Part shown: positions 53,997 to 63,185 of the stretch, one piece after another
Numbering within the stretch: position 1 is the stretch's first letter
Layout: every line of letters begins with the position of its first letter
Assembly: GCA_017625755.1 (NCBI GenBank)
Contig: JAGAKG010000051.1
Span: 1 to 63,246 of the forward strand
Length of the DNA stretch: 63,246 nt
Reading direction: 5' to 3'
Origin: Clostridia bacterium
Lineage (GTDB): Bacteria; Bacillota; Clostridia; Oscillospirales; CAG-272
Made by a program: the position numbers and the translations under genes
Notes under the pieces: generated by a model
The model's input: only the letters and a program-made list of their open reading frames with translations
The model's database searches: none
Told to the model about the DNA's origin: nothing

Positions 53997-54943
53997 TGGA
54001 TAATACCTTGCTCGTATCTCCGTCCCCACATATTCGCTCGTCTAACTCGTCGAGAAGAATAATGCTTGATGTCATTATAGCGCTTTGTCCCGCGCTTGTT
54101 GCGTCTGTGGTTATATTCGGCTTCAGAGCGCTAGTGCTTACCGCGCTTTGTGTGGCTGTTTGTATACTCTCCGAGTGGGTCTTTCAAAAGCTCTGCAAGA
54201 GAGAGGTCACAGTCGGTGACTTTTCTGCGGTCGTTACGGGAATGTTGCTCGCCTTCAATCTTCCGTCGACAACCCCCCTTTGGCAGGCGGCGTTCGGAAG
54301 CGTTGTGGCGATAGTAGTCGTCAAGCAGCTTTTTGGCGGAATCGGAAAGAATTTTGCAAACCCAGCTATTACGGCAAGAATAGTTATGTTGCTTTCGTTC
54401 TCGGGAACGATGTCGAAGTTTGACGCGGTAAACGACGCGGTCAGCGGCGCGACTCCGCTCTCAATTATGAACGCGGGCGGTGAGATGCCCTCTCTTCTCG
54501 ATATGTTCCTCGGCAGACACGGCGGAAGCCTTGGCGAGACCTGCGCGCTGGCGCTGCTCATCGGCGGCGTGTATCTTATCGCCAAAGGTGTTATTACCTG
54601 GCACACTCCCGTGGTTTATCTCGGAACCGTTGCGCTCTTTGCGCTCTCTCTCGGTGAGAATCCGCTCTATCACCTGCTTTCGGGCGGTCTTATTCTCGGC
54701 GCGATATTTATGGCGACTGATTATTCCACGACCCCCTCAACTACTTGGGGAAAGGTTATTTTCGGTGTGGGTTGCGGACTTATCACCGTTGTCATAAGAG
54801 TTTTCGGAAGCTATCCCGAGGGAGTTTCCTTCGCGATACTTCTTATGAATATTCTTACGCCGTACATAAATAAATGGACAAGGCGTAAGCCCTTCGGAGC
54901 TATCAAGGCACCTAAAAAAGCAAAGGAGGGAAAGACGGTATGA
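53996..54943 (+). CDS. rnfD: RNF complex subunit D
   Basis: Integral membrane subunit related to NqrB, 315 residues with about nine or ten helices. The motif AVSGATPLS carries the threonine expected to bind FMN covalently; FATDYSTTP is another conserved piece. Its ATG shares a base with the rnfC stop, and its own stop overlaps rnfG. An ApbE-type flavin transferase, needed for flavinylation, is not in the window. Confidence 0.96.
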   Translation: MDNTLLVSPSPHIRSSNSSRRIMLDVIIALCPALVASVVIFGFRALVLTALCVAVCILSEWVFQKLCKREVTVGDFSAVVTGMLLAFNLPSTTPLWQAAFGSVVAIVVVKQLFGGIGKNFANPAITARIVMLLSFSGTMSKFDAVNDAVSGATPLSIMNAGGEMPSLLDMFLGRHGGSLGETCALALLIGGVYLIAKGVITWHTPVVYLGTVALFALSLGENPLYHLLSGGLILGAIFMATDYSTTPSTTWGKVIFGVGCGLITVVIRVFGSYPEGVSFAILLMNILTPYINKWTRRKPFGAIKAPKKAKEGKTV

Positions 54944-55476
54944 AAAAGGATTCACTTAAAAGCGTAATCGTTATAGCCGTAATTTGTCTTGTTATCGCCG
55001 CGCTTATGGCGGCAATAAACGGCGTTACCGCCCCTATGATAGCCGAAGCCAACGCAAAGGCAGAGAAGGAAGCCCTTTTCCTCGTAATCGACGGAGCTGA
55101 GGACTTTGAGCGAGTTGAGACGGACGAGGAGCTTCCCGAGAGCGTTGTCGCCGTGTATTCCGAGGTTAGCGGAAAGGGATACGCCGTAATGCTCAACGCA
55201 AAGGGATATGACAGCTCAAATCCTATGGTTATCGCCGTAGGCATCGACAATGACGGAAATATCACGAAATGCCATGTGGTATCCTGCAACGGCGAGACCT
55301 CGGGCATTGGTACCAAGGTCAGCGGAGAGGACTTTTTGAGTCGCTTTGCGGGAGCTGACGAGGAGCTTGACGGTGTCGACACCATATCGGGCGCGACGAT
55401 TTCCTCAAGTGCTTTTATAGATGCGGTGGGAGATGCCTTCGGGGCATACGAAGTAGCAAAGGAGGCGGCGGAATAA
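54940..55476 (+). CDS. rnfG: RNF complex subunit G
   Basis: Single-span membrane subunit with an extracytoplasmic FMN-binding domain, 178 residues. The N-terminal helix (~7-27) is followed by the FMN-binding region GIGTKVSGEDFLSRF and the flavinylation motif VDTISGATISS. Overlaps rnfD and rnfE. Confidence 0.95.
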   Translation: MKKDSLKSVIVIAVICLVIAALMAAINGVTAPMIAEANAKAEKEALFLVIDGAEDFERVETDEELPESVVAVYSEVSGKGYAVMLNAKGYDSSNPMVIAVGIDNDGNITKCHVVSCNGETSGIGTKVSGEDFLSRFAGADEELDGVDTISGATISSSAFIDAVGDAFGAYEVAKEAAE

Positions 55477-56165
55477 TGACTAAGCTTCAGAATTTTCTTA
55501 AAGGAATAATCAAAGAAAATCCCACGCTTGTTCTCGTGCTTGGAACCTGCCCCACTCTTGCGGTCACATCCTCTGTGATAAACGCGCTCGGAATGGGAGT
55601 TGCGGCAACTGTGGTTCTGCTTTGCTCGAATATGGCGATATCCGCCCTGAGAAAGGTAATTCCAGACAAGGTCAGAATACCTTGTTATATAGTGCTTATC
55701 GCGGGATTTGTTACTATGATAGAAATGATAATGCACGCTTTCACGCCCGACCTTTATGAGGCGCTGGGAATCTTTCTTTCACTCATAGTCGTAAACTGTA
55801 TAATTCTCGGACGCGCGGAAATGTACGCCAGCAAGAACAATGTTATCGACTCGGCGATAGACGCGCTCGGAATGGGTGTGGGCTTCACTCTTGCGCTCTT
55901 TGCGATGTCTACTATAAGAGAGATACTCGGAAACGGCTCGTGGATGGGCATATCTATCCCGTGGCTCTCGGAAAATCCGATATCTATTATGACACTCGCA
56001 CCAGGAGGATTTTTTGTGTTCGGTTGCCTTATAGCGCTTGTGAATAAGCTGACTCACGGCAAGGGCGTTAAGAAAAAGGATTTCGGTTGTGACAGCTGTC
56101 CCTCTGCGTATATGTGCGGAAAGCGTCCTGCGCAGAGCTGTGGAAAGGACGGTGAGGACAAATGA
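55476..56165 (+). CDS. rnfE: RNF complex subunit E
   Basis: Integral membrane subunit related to NqrD, 229 residues with six helices: ENPTLVLVLGTCPTLAVTSS at the start and NCIILGRAEMYASKNN. After the last helix comes a hydrophilic tail with four cysteines (CDSCPSAYMCGK then SC), which could bind a metal; the core fold ends before it. Pairs with RnfA to hold the intramembrane Fe-S site. Confidence 0.95.
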   Translation: MTKLQNFLKGIIKENPTLVLVLGTCPTLAVTSSVINALGMGVAATVVLLCSNMAISALRKVIPDKVRIPCYIVLIAGFVTMIEMIMHAFTPDLYEALGIFLSLIVVNCIILGRAEMYASKNNVIDSAIDALGMGVGFTLALFAMSTIREILGNGSWMGISIPWLSENPISIMTLAPGGFFVFGCLIALVNKLTHGKGVKKKDFGCDSCPSAYMCGKRPAQSCGKDGEDK

Positions 56166-56755
56166 TGAAATCGCTTATAATCATACTTATGACCTCGGTT
56201 CTCGTCAATAACTATGTGCTTTCTAAGTTCCTTGGAATATGTCCGTTCCTCGGAGTTTCAAAGAAGCTTAATCAGGCGGCGGGAATGGGCGTGGCGGTTA
56301 TATTCGTTATGCTCCTCGCGACCGCGGTTACCTGGCCGATATATACATATATTCTTGCCAAGAACGGGCTTGACTATATGAGAACTATCGTATTCATTCT
56401 GGTCATTGCATCTCTGGTGCAGCTAGTCGAGATAATACTCAAAAAGTATATGCCCGCGCTTCACGCGTCTCTCGGCATTTATCTCCCCCTTATCACCACG
56501 AACTGCGCGGTTCTCGGTGTTACGCTTAATAACATCAATGATTCCTACAACTTCATAGAATCTATGGTGAACTCGCTTGGCTGCGGACTTGGATTTTTGC
56601 TTGCGATGGTACTTTTCGCGGGTGTTCGTTCAAGACTTGAGACTGCTAATCCCCCTGAAGCATTTAAGGGTTTGCCGATAACTCTCGTGTCGGCGGCAAT
56701 CGTGGCACTCTCCTTCTTCGGCTTCTCTGGAGTCGTTGACGGACTGTTCGCGTAA
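56162..56755 (+). CDS. rnfA: RNF complex subunit A
   Basis: Integral membrane subunit related to NqrE, 197 residues, six helices. Motifs VNNYVLSKFLGICPFLGVSKK near the N-terminus and TTNCAVLGVTLNN mirror those of RnfE with inverted topology; the paired cysteines ligate the intramembrane iron cluster. ATG 56162 or 56165 are both possible. Confidence 0.96.
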   Translation: MMKSLIIILMTSVLVNNYVLSKFLGICPFLGVSKKLNQAAGMGVAVIFVMLLATAVTWPIYTYILAKNGLDYMRTIVFILVIASLVQLVEIILKKYMPALHASLGIYLPLITTNCAVLGVTLNNINDSYNFIESMVNSLGCGLGFLLAMVLFAGVRSRLETANPPEAFKGLPITLVSAAIVALSFFGFSGVVDGLFA

Positions 56756-56767
56756 GGAGGTGCCGAT

Positions 56768-57610
56768 ATGAATCCTATTTTACTTGCGGTAATAGTCGTT
56801 TGCTCGATTGGAATACTTTGCGCGGTGGTTCTCGTTATAGCCGCGAGGTTCTTCAGCGTCGAGGAAAACGAAAAAATCGGTGCAATAAGAGAATGTCTCC
56901 CCGGCGCTAACTGCGGAGCCTGCGGTTACGCGGGCTGTGACGGTTACGCCAAGGCACTTGCCGAGGAGGAGGGAATAAAGACAAATCTTTGTATCCCGGG
57001 CGGAGACGGCGCGGCAAGGCAGATATCCGAAATTCTCGGAGTTGAATTTGAGGATGTTGTGGAGCAGGTTGCCGTTGTACATTGCTATGGTGACTGTAAC
57101 CACACCTCACACAAGATGGATTATGACGGTATACAGAGCTGTCAGGCGGCAAAGATGTTTTACGGCGGAGCGGGGAAATGTAGCTTCGGCTGTATAGGTC
57201 TTGGCGACTGCGTCGGCGTTTGCCCGAACAACGCGATTTGCATTGAAAACGGAATTGCGCACATAGATACGAGAAAGTGTATCGGTTGCGGTCTTTGCGC
57301 AAAGACCTGTCCGCAGAAGCTTATTACGGTTATGGCGGATGTCGAGAGTGTGCTTGTCACCTGCAACAACCGCGAAAAGGGCGCCGTGGCGCGGCAGAAA
57401 TGCTCAAATGCTTGTATCGGTTGCAAAATGTGCGTGAAGAATTGCCCCTCGGGCGCGATATCGGTTGAGGATAATCTTGCAAGAGTCGATTACGAAAAGT
57501 GTACCAACTGCGGTGAGTGCGCAAAGCATTGCCCCGTAGGTTGTATACTTGTATCAGATTTCAGCGGTATACACAGATATTCCGAGGACGACGAGGGACA
57601 GAAATTTTAA
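56768..57610 (+). CDS. rnfB: RNF complex subunit B (polyferredoxin)
   Basis: Entry point for electrons from ferredoxin. 280 residues: an N-terminal membrane helix (~3-27), a four-Cys domain GANCGACGYAGCDGYAKA, then clusters CIGLGDCVGVCPNNAIC, CIGCGLCAKTCPQ, CIGCKMCVKNCPSGAI and CTNCGECAKHCPVG. It completes the operon in the order C-D-G-E-A-B common in Clostridia. Ribosome binding site aaggaggtg. Confidence 0.96.
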   Translation: MNPILLAVIVVCSIGILCAVVLVIAARFFSVEENEKIGAIRECLPGANCGACGYAGCDGYAKALAEEEGIKTNLCIPGGDGAARQISEILGVEFEDVVEQVAVVHCYGDCNHTSHKMDYDGIQSCQAAKMFYGGAGKCSFGCIGLGDCVGVCPNNAICIENGIAHIDTRKCIGCGLCAKTCPQKLITVMADVESVLVTCNNREKGAVARQKCSNACIGCKMCVKNCPSGAISVEDNLARVDYEKCTNCGECAKHCPVGCILVSDFSGIHRYSEDDEGQKF

Positions 57611-57628
57611 AGGAGTGCTAAAGCTGAA

Positions 57629-59179
57629 ATGATAAAACCGGAAGACATAGGCAGAACTGTGAGAAGGTATCGCGAGAAACTTTTGCAGGACGATTATCGT
57701 CCGACCTTTCATTTTGCGTTGCCCGACAGTAACGGAGACCCTGCAGACCCCAACGGTGCATTCTATGCGGACGGAAGATATCATATAATGTATCTTTACA
57801 GAACAGCCGAGGGGAACTTTCATTGGGCGCACATCTCCTCGTTCGACCTTTTGCATTGGCGGCACCATACCGACGCTCTTTGCGTCAGCGGCAAAGATCA
57901 AGGCTGCTTCAGCGGAGGAGCTTTTCTGGACGATGACGGAACGGCGTATCTTACTTTCTGGAAATTTCCTTCTCCCGAGGAAAACGGAGATAACGGAGGC
58001 ACAGCTATTGCATTCTCAAAGCCGCCGTATGAGCATTGGGAGCGTATTACACCGCTTGCCGTAGAGGCAGGTAAAACCGAGCTTGATAGGATCGACAAGG
58101 GTGTTCGTGACGAGCTTGTTGAAGGGAAAATAAGACATGTCGGTTGCGCTGATCCTAGTAATATCTGGAAGATGAACGGAAGGTATTATCTTCAGACGGG
58201 AAATAAAAAAGTACTCCAATATTGGGGTAGCGGTGAAACCGCGGATAAGTATTATTCGGGGGATTGGACAGACCTGTTTTGCTCTGACGATATGAAAAAT
58301 TGGAGATATGTGGAAAGATTTTATATCAATCCGCATACCGACGATACATATCCTGATGAAACCGAGGACGATATGTGTCCGAGCTTTCTTCCGCTATATG
58401 ATGCAAAAGAGAACGGAAATAAGACCGACAAATATTTACAGCTTTTTATATCGCATAACAGAGGTTGCCAATACTATGTTGGAGAGCTTGACGGAGAAAG
58501 ATTTATTCCATTTAAACACGGAAGAATGTCGTGGAGGGATAATGCATATTTTGCGCCCGAGGCTCTTATAGATGAAAAGAACAGACATATTATGTGGGCG
58601 TGGTTGCTTGACAATCCCCCCTGCGATTTCGACACATTTGGTTGGAGCGGTGTTTGGAGCTTTCCCAGAGTCGTGTGGTGGGAAAACGATACTTTGCGTA
58701 TGTCACCTGTGTCTGAGCTTGATTTGTTGCAATACGACCGTCATTCTCCGAGACCGAAAGAAAACGGAGAGATAGAAATTCACGACGGCGAGGTTTTCAG
58801 ACTTCGGGCTACTTTTGATTGCGATGCGCAGGATAAAGCGGGATTTCGTGTGCGTGTCAATAAAAACGGAGACAGCTACGCTTCCGTATATTACGACCGT
58901 GAGCGTTCATCGCTTGTTCTTGATACCTCTCTTTGCAGAGATGATAAATGGGGTATAAAGGAAGAAGCCCCGTTTGAGTTGAGTGAGGGAGAGATGCTTT
59001 CTCTGGATATTTTTGTGGATAAATCTGTGATAGAGGTATATGCAAACGAAAGACAGGCTATATGCCGAAGGGTTTATTCGAAGAACGCCTCGGAGTCGGT
59101 CGGAGTTTATCTGATGGGAGAGAGAGAAAGCCTCAAATCGTTAAATGTTTGGCGTTTGAAGCCGACAAACTTTTATTGA
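57629..59179 (+). CDS. Glycoside hydrolase family 32-like protein with atypical active-site motifs
   Basis: 516 residues. Five-bladed-propeller N-terminal part and a C-terminal beta-sandwich typical of GH32 (FVDKSVIEVYANERQ is characteristic). The nucleophile motif DPNG is kept (D40). The usual RDP is ADP (D175 kept, Arg replaced), and the usual EC(P) acid-base motif reads MCP (M249-C250-P251), so Glu is missing at that point; acidic residues lie just before it (244, 246-248). It may be inactive, act on other glycosides, or use a shifted acid. No signal peptide, so cytoplasmic. It sits 18 bp after rnfB with no terminator between, but is functionally unrelated. Confidence 0.8.
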   Translation: MIKPEDIGRTVRRYREKLLQDDYRPTFHFALPDSNGDPADPNGAFYADGRYHIMYLYRTAEGNFHWAHISSFDLLHWRHHTDALCVSGKDQGCFSGGAFLDDDGTAYLTFWKFPSPEENGDNGGTAIAFSKPPYEHWERITPLAVEAGKTELDRIDKGVRDELVEGKIRHVGCADPSNIWKMNGRYYLQTGNKKVLQYWGSGETADKYYSGDWTDLFCSDDMKNWRYVERFYINPHTDDTYPDETEDDMCPSFLPLYDAKENGNKTDKYLQLFISHNRGCQYYVGELDGERFIPFKHGRMSWRDNAYFAPEALIDEKNRHIMWAWLLDNPPCDFDTFGWSGVWSFPRVVWWENDTLRMSPVSELDLLQYDRHSPRPKENGEIEIHDGEVFRLRATFDCDAQDKAGFRVRVNKNGDSYASVYYDRERSSLVLDTSLCRDDKWGIKEEAPFELSEGEMLSLDIFVDKSVIEVYANERQAICRRVYSKNASESVGVYLMGERESLKSLNVWRLKPTNFY

Positions 59180-59196
59180 GTTGGAGAAAATTTCAG

Positions 59197-59225
59197 ATAG
59201 CGGGAGGGTTTGTCCCTCCCGCTAT
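59197..59225 (+). terminator. Hairpin after the GH32-like gene
   Basis: atagcgggaggg (59197-59208) and ccctcccgctat (59214-59225), perfect 12 bp, followed by ttaaagtctttt. Confidence 0.75.
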
Positions 59226-59242
59226 TTAAAGTCTTTTCAGGC

Positions 59243-59333
59243 GGGAGGCGAAACGCCTCCCCTACTTGCGGTTGGGTGAAAATATCCGAACAAATTATAT
59301 CAAGACTTGTAGGGACAGGCGTCTCGACTGTCC
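59243..59333. repeat. Two further hairpin repeats
   Basis: gggaggcg-aaa-cgcctccc (59243-59261, followed by ctac) and ggacag..ctgtcc (59313-59333, preceded by tgtag). The two share a GTAGGG(G/A)..GGCGTyTCG pattern in opposite orientation, the look of a dispersed short palindromic repeat. Confidence 0.55.
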
Positions 59334-59388
59334 TTGAACGAAAAATCAAACAAAACGAAATGGGTCAGCTTATCCCAGCTTGAAAGTT

Positions 59389-59432
59389 TTTGAAGGGAGC
59401 GCGAGGGGGACTTTTTCAAAAGTCCCCCTCGC
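59389..59432 (+). repeat. Intergenic hairpin repeat, copy 3
   Basis: cttgaaagtttttgaagggag followed by the hairpin gcgagggggactttt-tc-aaaagtccccctcgc (59401-59432). Same layout as the copies near 27.6 and 27.8 kb. It lies in the convergent gap between the GH32-like gene and pncB, where it could terminate either transcript. Confidence 0.65.
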
Positions 59433-59447
59433 TCATTATATTGTATT

Positions 59448-60887
59448 TTATTTTATCTTTCTATGCTCGGAAATCATAGCGTGCTTGATATCCCAGAGCT
59501 TCTGAGAAAGGTCGACATAGTAGTTATGAGGATTGCTGAAGCGGCGAACCTCGTCCCACATACCCTCTATTTCTTCCTGACAGTGCTTTCTTATTTCGTG
59601 GATATTCGGGAGCTTATAGACGAGCTTTCCATTCTCATATATCTTACTGTGAAGCTCCTTTGCGGTATAATTCGTCAGAGTCTTGCGCTTCCAGGTGTAC
59701 TCGGGGTCAAACAGCTCTATCGGCTTTGTATCGTCAACCGTCTCGTCATAGACGCAGAGCAGGTCTGCCTCTGCCTTGCCCGTTTCCTTATCGCGCAAAC
59801 GGTAGAGCTTTTTGAAGTGAGGAGTGGTTATCTTTCCAACATTCTCGCTTATCTTGATTTTCGGTATGACCTCGCCGTTCTTGCCCTCGACCGCGCAGAG
59901 CTTATAAACTCCGCCGAAAACGGGGTCGCTCTTAGCGGTGATAAGTCTCTCGCCGACACCGAAAGCGTTGATCTCGGCGCCCTGACGGATAAGCTCGCGG
60001 ATAAGATACTCGTCAAGCGAGTTGGATATAACGATACGGCACTCGGTAAGTCCCGCGTCGTCAAGCATCTTTCTGACCTTCTTTGTGAGATAGGTGATAT
60101 CTCCCGAGTCTATTCTGACGCCGCACTTGGTTATTCCCATTTCCTTGAAAACCTTTATGGCGTTCGGGATACCGCTCTCAAGGACATTAAATGTATCAAC
60201 GAGCAGGGTTGCGTTGTTGGGATATATCTCGCAGTAGGTCTTGAACGCCTCGTATTCGCTGTCGAACATCTGAACCCATGAGTGCGCCATAGTGCCCGTA
60301 CAGGGAATATCATAATCTCTGTCGACTATCGTGCAGGCTGTCGTGCCGACTCCGCCGATATAAGCGGCTCTCGCACCGAGCATTGCCGCGTCGGCTCCCT
60401 GAGCGCGGCGCGAGCCGAACTCGCTCACAGCGCGCCCCTTGGCGGCTCTTGTGAGCCTTGACGCCTTGGTGGCAATAAGCGACTGATGGTTTATCATCAT
60501 AAGGACATATGTCTCAATAAACTGCGCCTCGATTGCGGGGGCTTTGACTATCATCAAGGGTTCGTTCGGGAAAACCACCGTTCCCTCGGGGATAGCCCAG
60601 ATATCTCCCGTGAACTTGAAATTGCGGAGATATTCGAGAAACTCCTCGCAGAAACAGTTTTTGGAGCGGAGAAATTCGATATCCTCATCGGTGAATTTGA
60701 GGTTTTCGATATATTCGATTACCTGCTCAAGACCTGCGGCGATAGCGTATCCGCCGTTGTCGGGATTGTTGCGGTAGAATACATCAAAATATACTATTCT
60801 GTCGCCGATACCCGCGCGCAGATATCCGTTGCCCATTGTCAGCTCATAGTAATCGCAGAGCATAGTGAGATTTCTTTTTACATCCAT
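59448..60887 (-). CDS. pncB: Nicotinate phosphoribosyltransferase
   Basis: Makes nicotinate mononucleotide from nicotinate and PRPP, the salvage entry to NAD. 479 residues: LTMLCDYYELTMGNGYL, YNNPDNGGYAIAAGL-like N-terminal region, SEFGSRRAQG (substrate site), and VDTFNVLESGIPNAI with a GVRIDSGDITYLTKKVR phosphate loop. Divergent from nadE, which completes the same pathway. The window also has a PnuC-like transporter at 37 kb. Confidence 0.95.
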   Translation of the reverse strand: MDVKRNLTMLCDYYELTMGNGYLRAGIGDRIVYFDVFYRNNPDNGGYAIAAGLEQVIEYIENLKFTDEDIEFLRSKNCFCEEFLEYLRNFKFTGDIWAIPEGTVVFPNEPLMIVKAPAIEAQFIETYVLMMINHQSLIATKASRLTRAAKGRAVSEFGSRRAQGADAAMLGARAAYIGGVGTTACTIVDRDYDIPCTGTMAHSWVQMFDSEYEAFKTYCEIYPNNATLLVDTFNVLESGIPNAIKVFKEMGITKCGVRIDSGDITYLTKKVRKMLDDAGLTECRIVISNSLDEYLIRELIRQGAEINAFGVGERLITAKSDPVFGGVYKLCAVEGKNGEVIPKIKISENVGKITTPHFKKLYRLRDKETGKAEADLLCVYDETVDDTKPIELFDPEYTWKRKTLTNYTAKELHSKIYENGKLVYKLPNIHEIRKHCQEEIEGMWDEVRRFSNPHNYYVDLSQKLWDIKHAMISEHRKIK

Positions 60888-60987
60888 TTTTGTGTCCTCC
60901 TTGCCGAAAATATCGGCTGATTTTTGTTTTTTCTTTGTTTTTTAGGGAAAAAATCGTTTAAAGCTTTATAAAAAATCAAAATGTGTA

Positions 60988-61016
60988 TTGTATTTTTTGA
61001 AAAAAGAAGGTATAAT
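60988..61016 (+). promoter_or_regulatory. Promoter for nadE
   Basis: TTGTAT (60988-60993), 17-bp spacer, TATAAT (61011-61016), 61 bp before the start codon. Confidence 0.72.
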
Positions 61017-61077
61017 GAGAACAAGCCGTGAGATTAGCTTGTCTTACTTGCGGCAAAATCCATTAAGGAGCGTTTTG

Positions 61078-63009
61078 ATGATACACGGATTTGTAAAGGT
61101 TGCGGCGGCTACCCCGCGCGTCAGCGTTGCCGACTGCAAGGCGAATCTGCGCGAGATGCGCAGGATATTCGACGATGCCTGTGAGAGGGGAGTTAAGATA
61201 CTCGTATATCCCGAGCTTTGCATAACGGGCTATACCTGCGCTGACCTCTTTTATTCCGATGTGTTGCTTACCTCTGCGCGTGACGCGCTGATAAAGTTTG
61301 CAAAGAGCACATCGGATTCCGATATGATTAGTATAGTCGGTTTGCCCCTCGTTGTCAATGATAAAATTTATAATTCTGCTGCAATTTGTCAAAAAGGACA
61401 AATTTTAGGCGTTATTCCGAAGTCTTATATACCAAATTATGCTGAGTTTGGCGAGCTTCGTCATTTTTCTGCGGCTCCCTCGGCTACCGAGGATATAAAT
61501 ATAGGTGAGACTTCAGTTCCCTTTGGAACCAAACTCATCTTCGCCTGTCGAGAGCTTCCCGAGCTGAAGCTTGCGGTTGAGATATGCGAGGATCTGTGGG
61601 TAAGCATACCGCCATCCTGCTACCACACGGCAGCGGGAGCTACCGTGATAGCCAACCTGTCGGCGTCCGACGAGACGGTCGCTAAGGACGATTACAGACG
61701 ACTGCTCGTTAAGGCTCAGTCCGCAAAATGCTCCTGCGCATATATTTATGCCGACTGCGGCGAGGGCGAATCGACCACTGACCTCGTTTTCGGCGGAAAT
61801 TCGATAATAGCCGAGAACGGAACCGTTCTTGACGAAAGAGAACCCTTCGACTACGCAAGAGGCGAGCTGATATGCACGGAGATAGATGTTTGCCGTCTCT
61901 CACTTGAGCGCAGACGCGTGAACACATACACCGTTGATAACAGCGGATACAGAAAAATAGAATTTTCTATGGATATAGTGGACACCGAGCTGACAAGAGC
62001 GGTCGACCCACACCCCTTTATTCCTGCCGACGACGCAGAGAGAGAAAGACGGTGCGGACATATACTCGCAATCCAGGCTCACGGTCTGTCGCAGAGAATA
62101 CAGAGGGCTTACGCCGACAAGTGCGTTATCGGAATATCGGGCGGACTTGATTCCTGCCTTGCGATACTGGTAGCGGCAGAGGCACTCGACCTTATTGGTC
62201 GTCCGAGAACCGATATTTTAGGTGTTACTATGCCTTGCTTCGGCACGACGGGCAGAACTCGCTCAAACGCCGAGATACTTTGCGCGGCGCTTGGCGCCGA
62301 GATGATATGCGTTGATATCGGGGCGTCGGTAAGACAGCATTTTACAGATATCGGACACGACGAGAGTATGACCGATGTCGTTTACGAAAACGCTCAGGCT
62401 CGCGAGAGAACGCAGGTGCTTATGGATGTCGCGAACGCGCGCAACGGTATAGTCGTTGGAACGGGAGATCTCTCCGAGCTGGCGCTCGGCTGGGCGACCT
62501 ACAACGGTGACCATATGTCTATGTACGGAGTGAACGCGTCTGTTCCGAAAACTCTTGTCAGATATCTTGTGGCGTGGTATGCCGAGAGGGCAGAGCGAGA
62601 GGGCAGAGGAGAGCTTTGCGCGGTTCTGCGTGATATTCTCGATACCCCTGTCAGTCCAGAGCTTCTCCCCGCCGACGAGAATGGCGAGATAGCGCAGAGG
62701 ACGGAGGATATTGTAGGACCTTATGAAATTCACGATTTCTATCTTTACAATATGATACGCTTTGGCTTCGCGCCCGATAAGCTTTACAGACTCGCGAAAA
62801 TCGCTTTCGCGGGGGATTATAGCGACGAGGTACTGCTCAAATGGCTCAAAAACTTCGTCAGAAGGTTTTTCGCGCAGCAGTTCAAGCGTTCCTGCCTCCC
62901 GGACGGTCCGAAGGTCGGAAGTGTATCCTTCTCCCCCAGAGGCGATTGGCGTATGCCGAGTGACGCCTCCCGCGAGGAATGGATGCGGATAGTTGATTCT
63001 TTAGAATAA
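61078..63009 (+). CDS. nadE: Glutamine-dependent NAD+ synthetase
   Basis: Last step of NAD synthesis, amidating nicotinate adenine dinucleotide. 643 residues from ATG 61078 (aaggag 7 bases upstream). The N-terminal nitrilase-type glutaminase has catalytic Cys170 in VEICEDLW and Glu/Lys in YPELCITGY and IPKSYIPNY. The C-terminal synthetase has the PP-loop SGGLDS (354-359), GTGDLSELALGW and a long C-terminal helix. The open frame back to 60988 overlaps the promoter and is not used. Confidence 0.96.
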   Translation: MIHGFVKVAAATPRVSVADCKANLREMRRIFDDACERGVKILVYPELCITGYTCADLFYSDVLLTSARDALIKFAKSTSDSDMISIVGLPLVVNDKIYNSAAICQKGQILGVIPKSYIPNYAEFGELRHFSAAPSATEDINIGETSVPFGTKLIFACRELPELKLAVEICEDLWVSIPPSCYHTAAGATVIANLSASDETVAKDDYRRLLVKAQSAKCSCAYIYADCGEGESTTDLVFGGNSIIAENGTVLDEREPFDYARGELICTEIDVCRLSLERRRVNTYTVDNSGYRKIEFSMDIVDTELTRAVDPHPFIPADDAERERRCGHILAIQAHGLSQRIQRAYADKCVIGISGGLDSCLAILVAAEALDLIGRPRTDILGVTMPCFGTTGRTRSNAEILCAALGAEMICVDIGASVRQHFTDIGHDESMTDVVYENAQARERTQVLMDVANARNGIVVGTGDLSELALGWATYNGDHMSMYGVNASVPKTLVRYLVAWYAERAEREGRGELCAVLRDILDTPVSPELLPADENGEIAQRTEDIVGPYEIHDFYLYNMIRFGFAPDKLYRLAKIAFAGDYSDEVLLKWLKNFVRRFFAQQFKRSCLPDGPKVGSVSFSPRGDWRMPSDASREEWMRIVDSLE

Positions 63010-63070
63010 AAAATTTCTTATTGGAGAAATCACATGGCGCAGATTTGCTCCACAGTAAACAAATAAGTAG

Positions 63071-63116
63071 CCCCGACAGATTTTTTAGTGTCTGTCGGGG
63101 TTCGTTTTTTGTCCCA
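63071..63116 (+). terminator. Terminator after nadE
   Basis: ccccgacag (63071-63079) and ctgtcgggg (63092-63100), followed by ttcgtttttt. Confidence 0.88.
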
Positions 63117-63185
63117 TCAACCACCAGCAGTGCTGGTGGCGCCAAAAAGCTTTAGCTATGCGTAGAAAAAATACCTCCTTTGATG

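Noticed and set aside
60988..61077. Earlier start for nadE
   Set aside because: The region contains the -35 and -10 boxes of the promoter; the family N-terminus begins at 61078.
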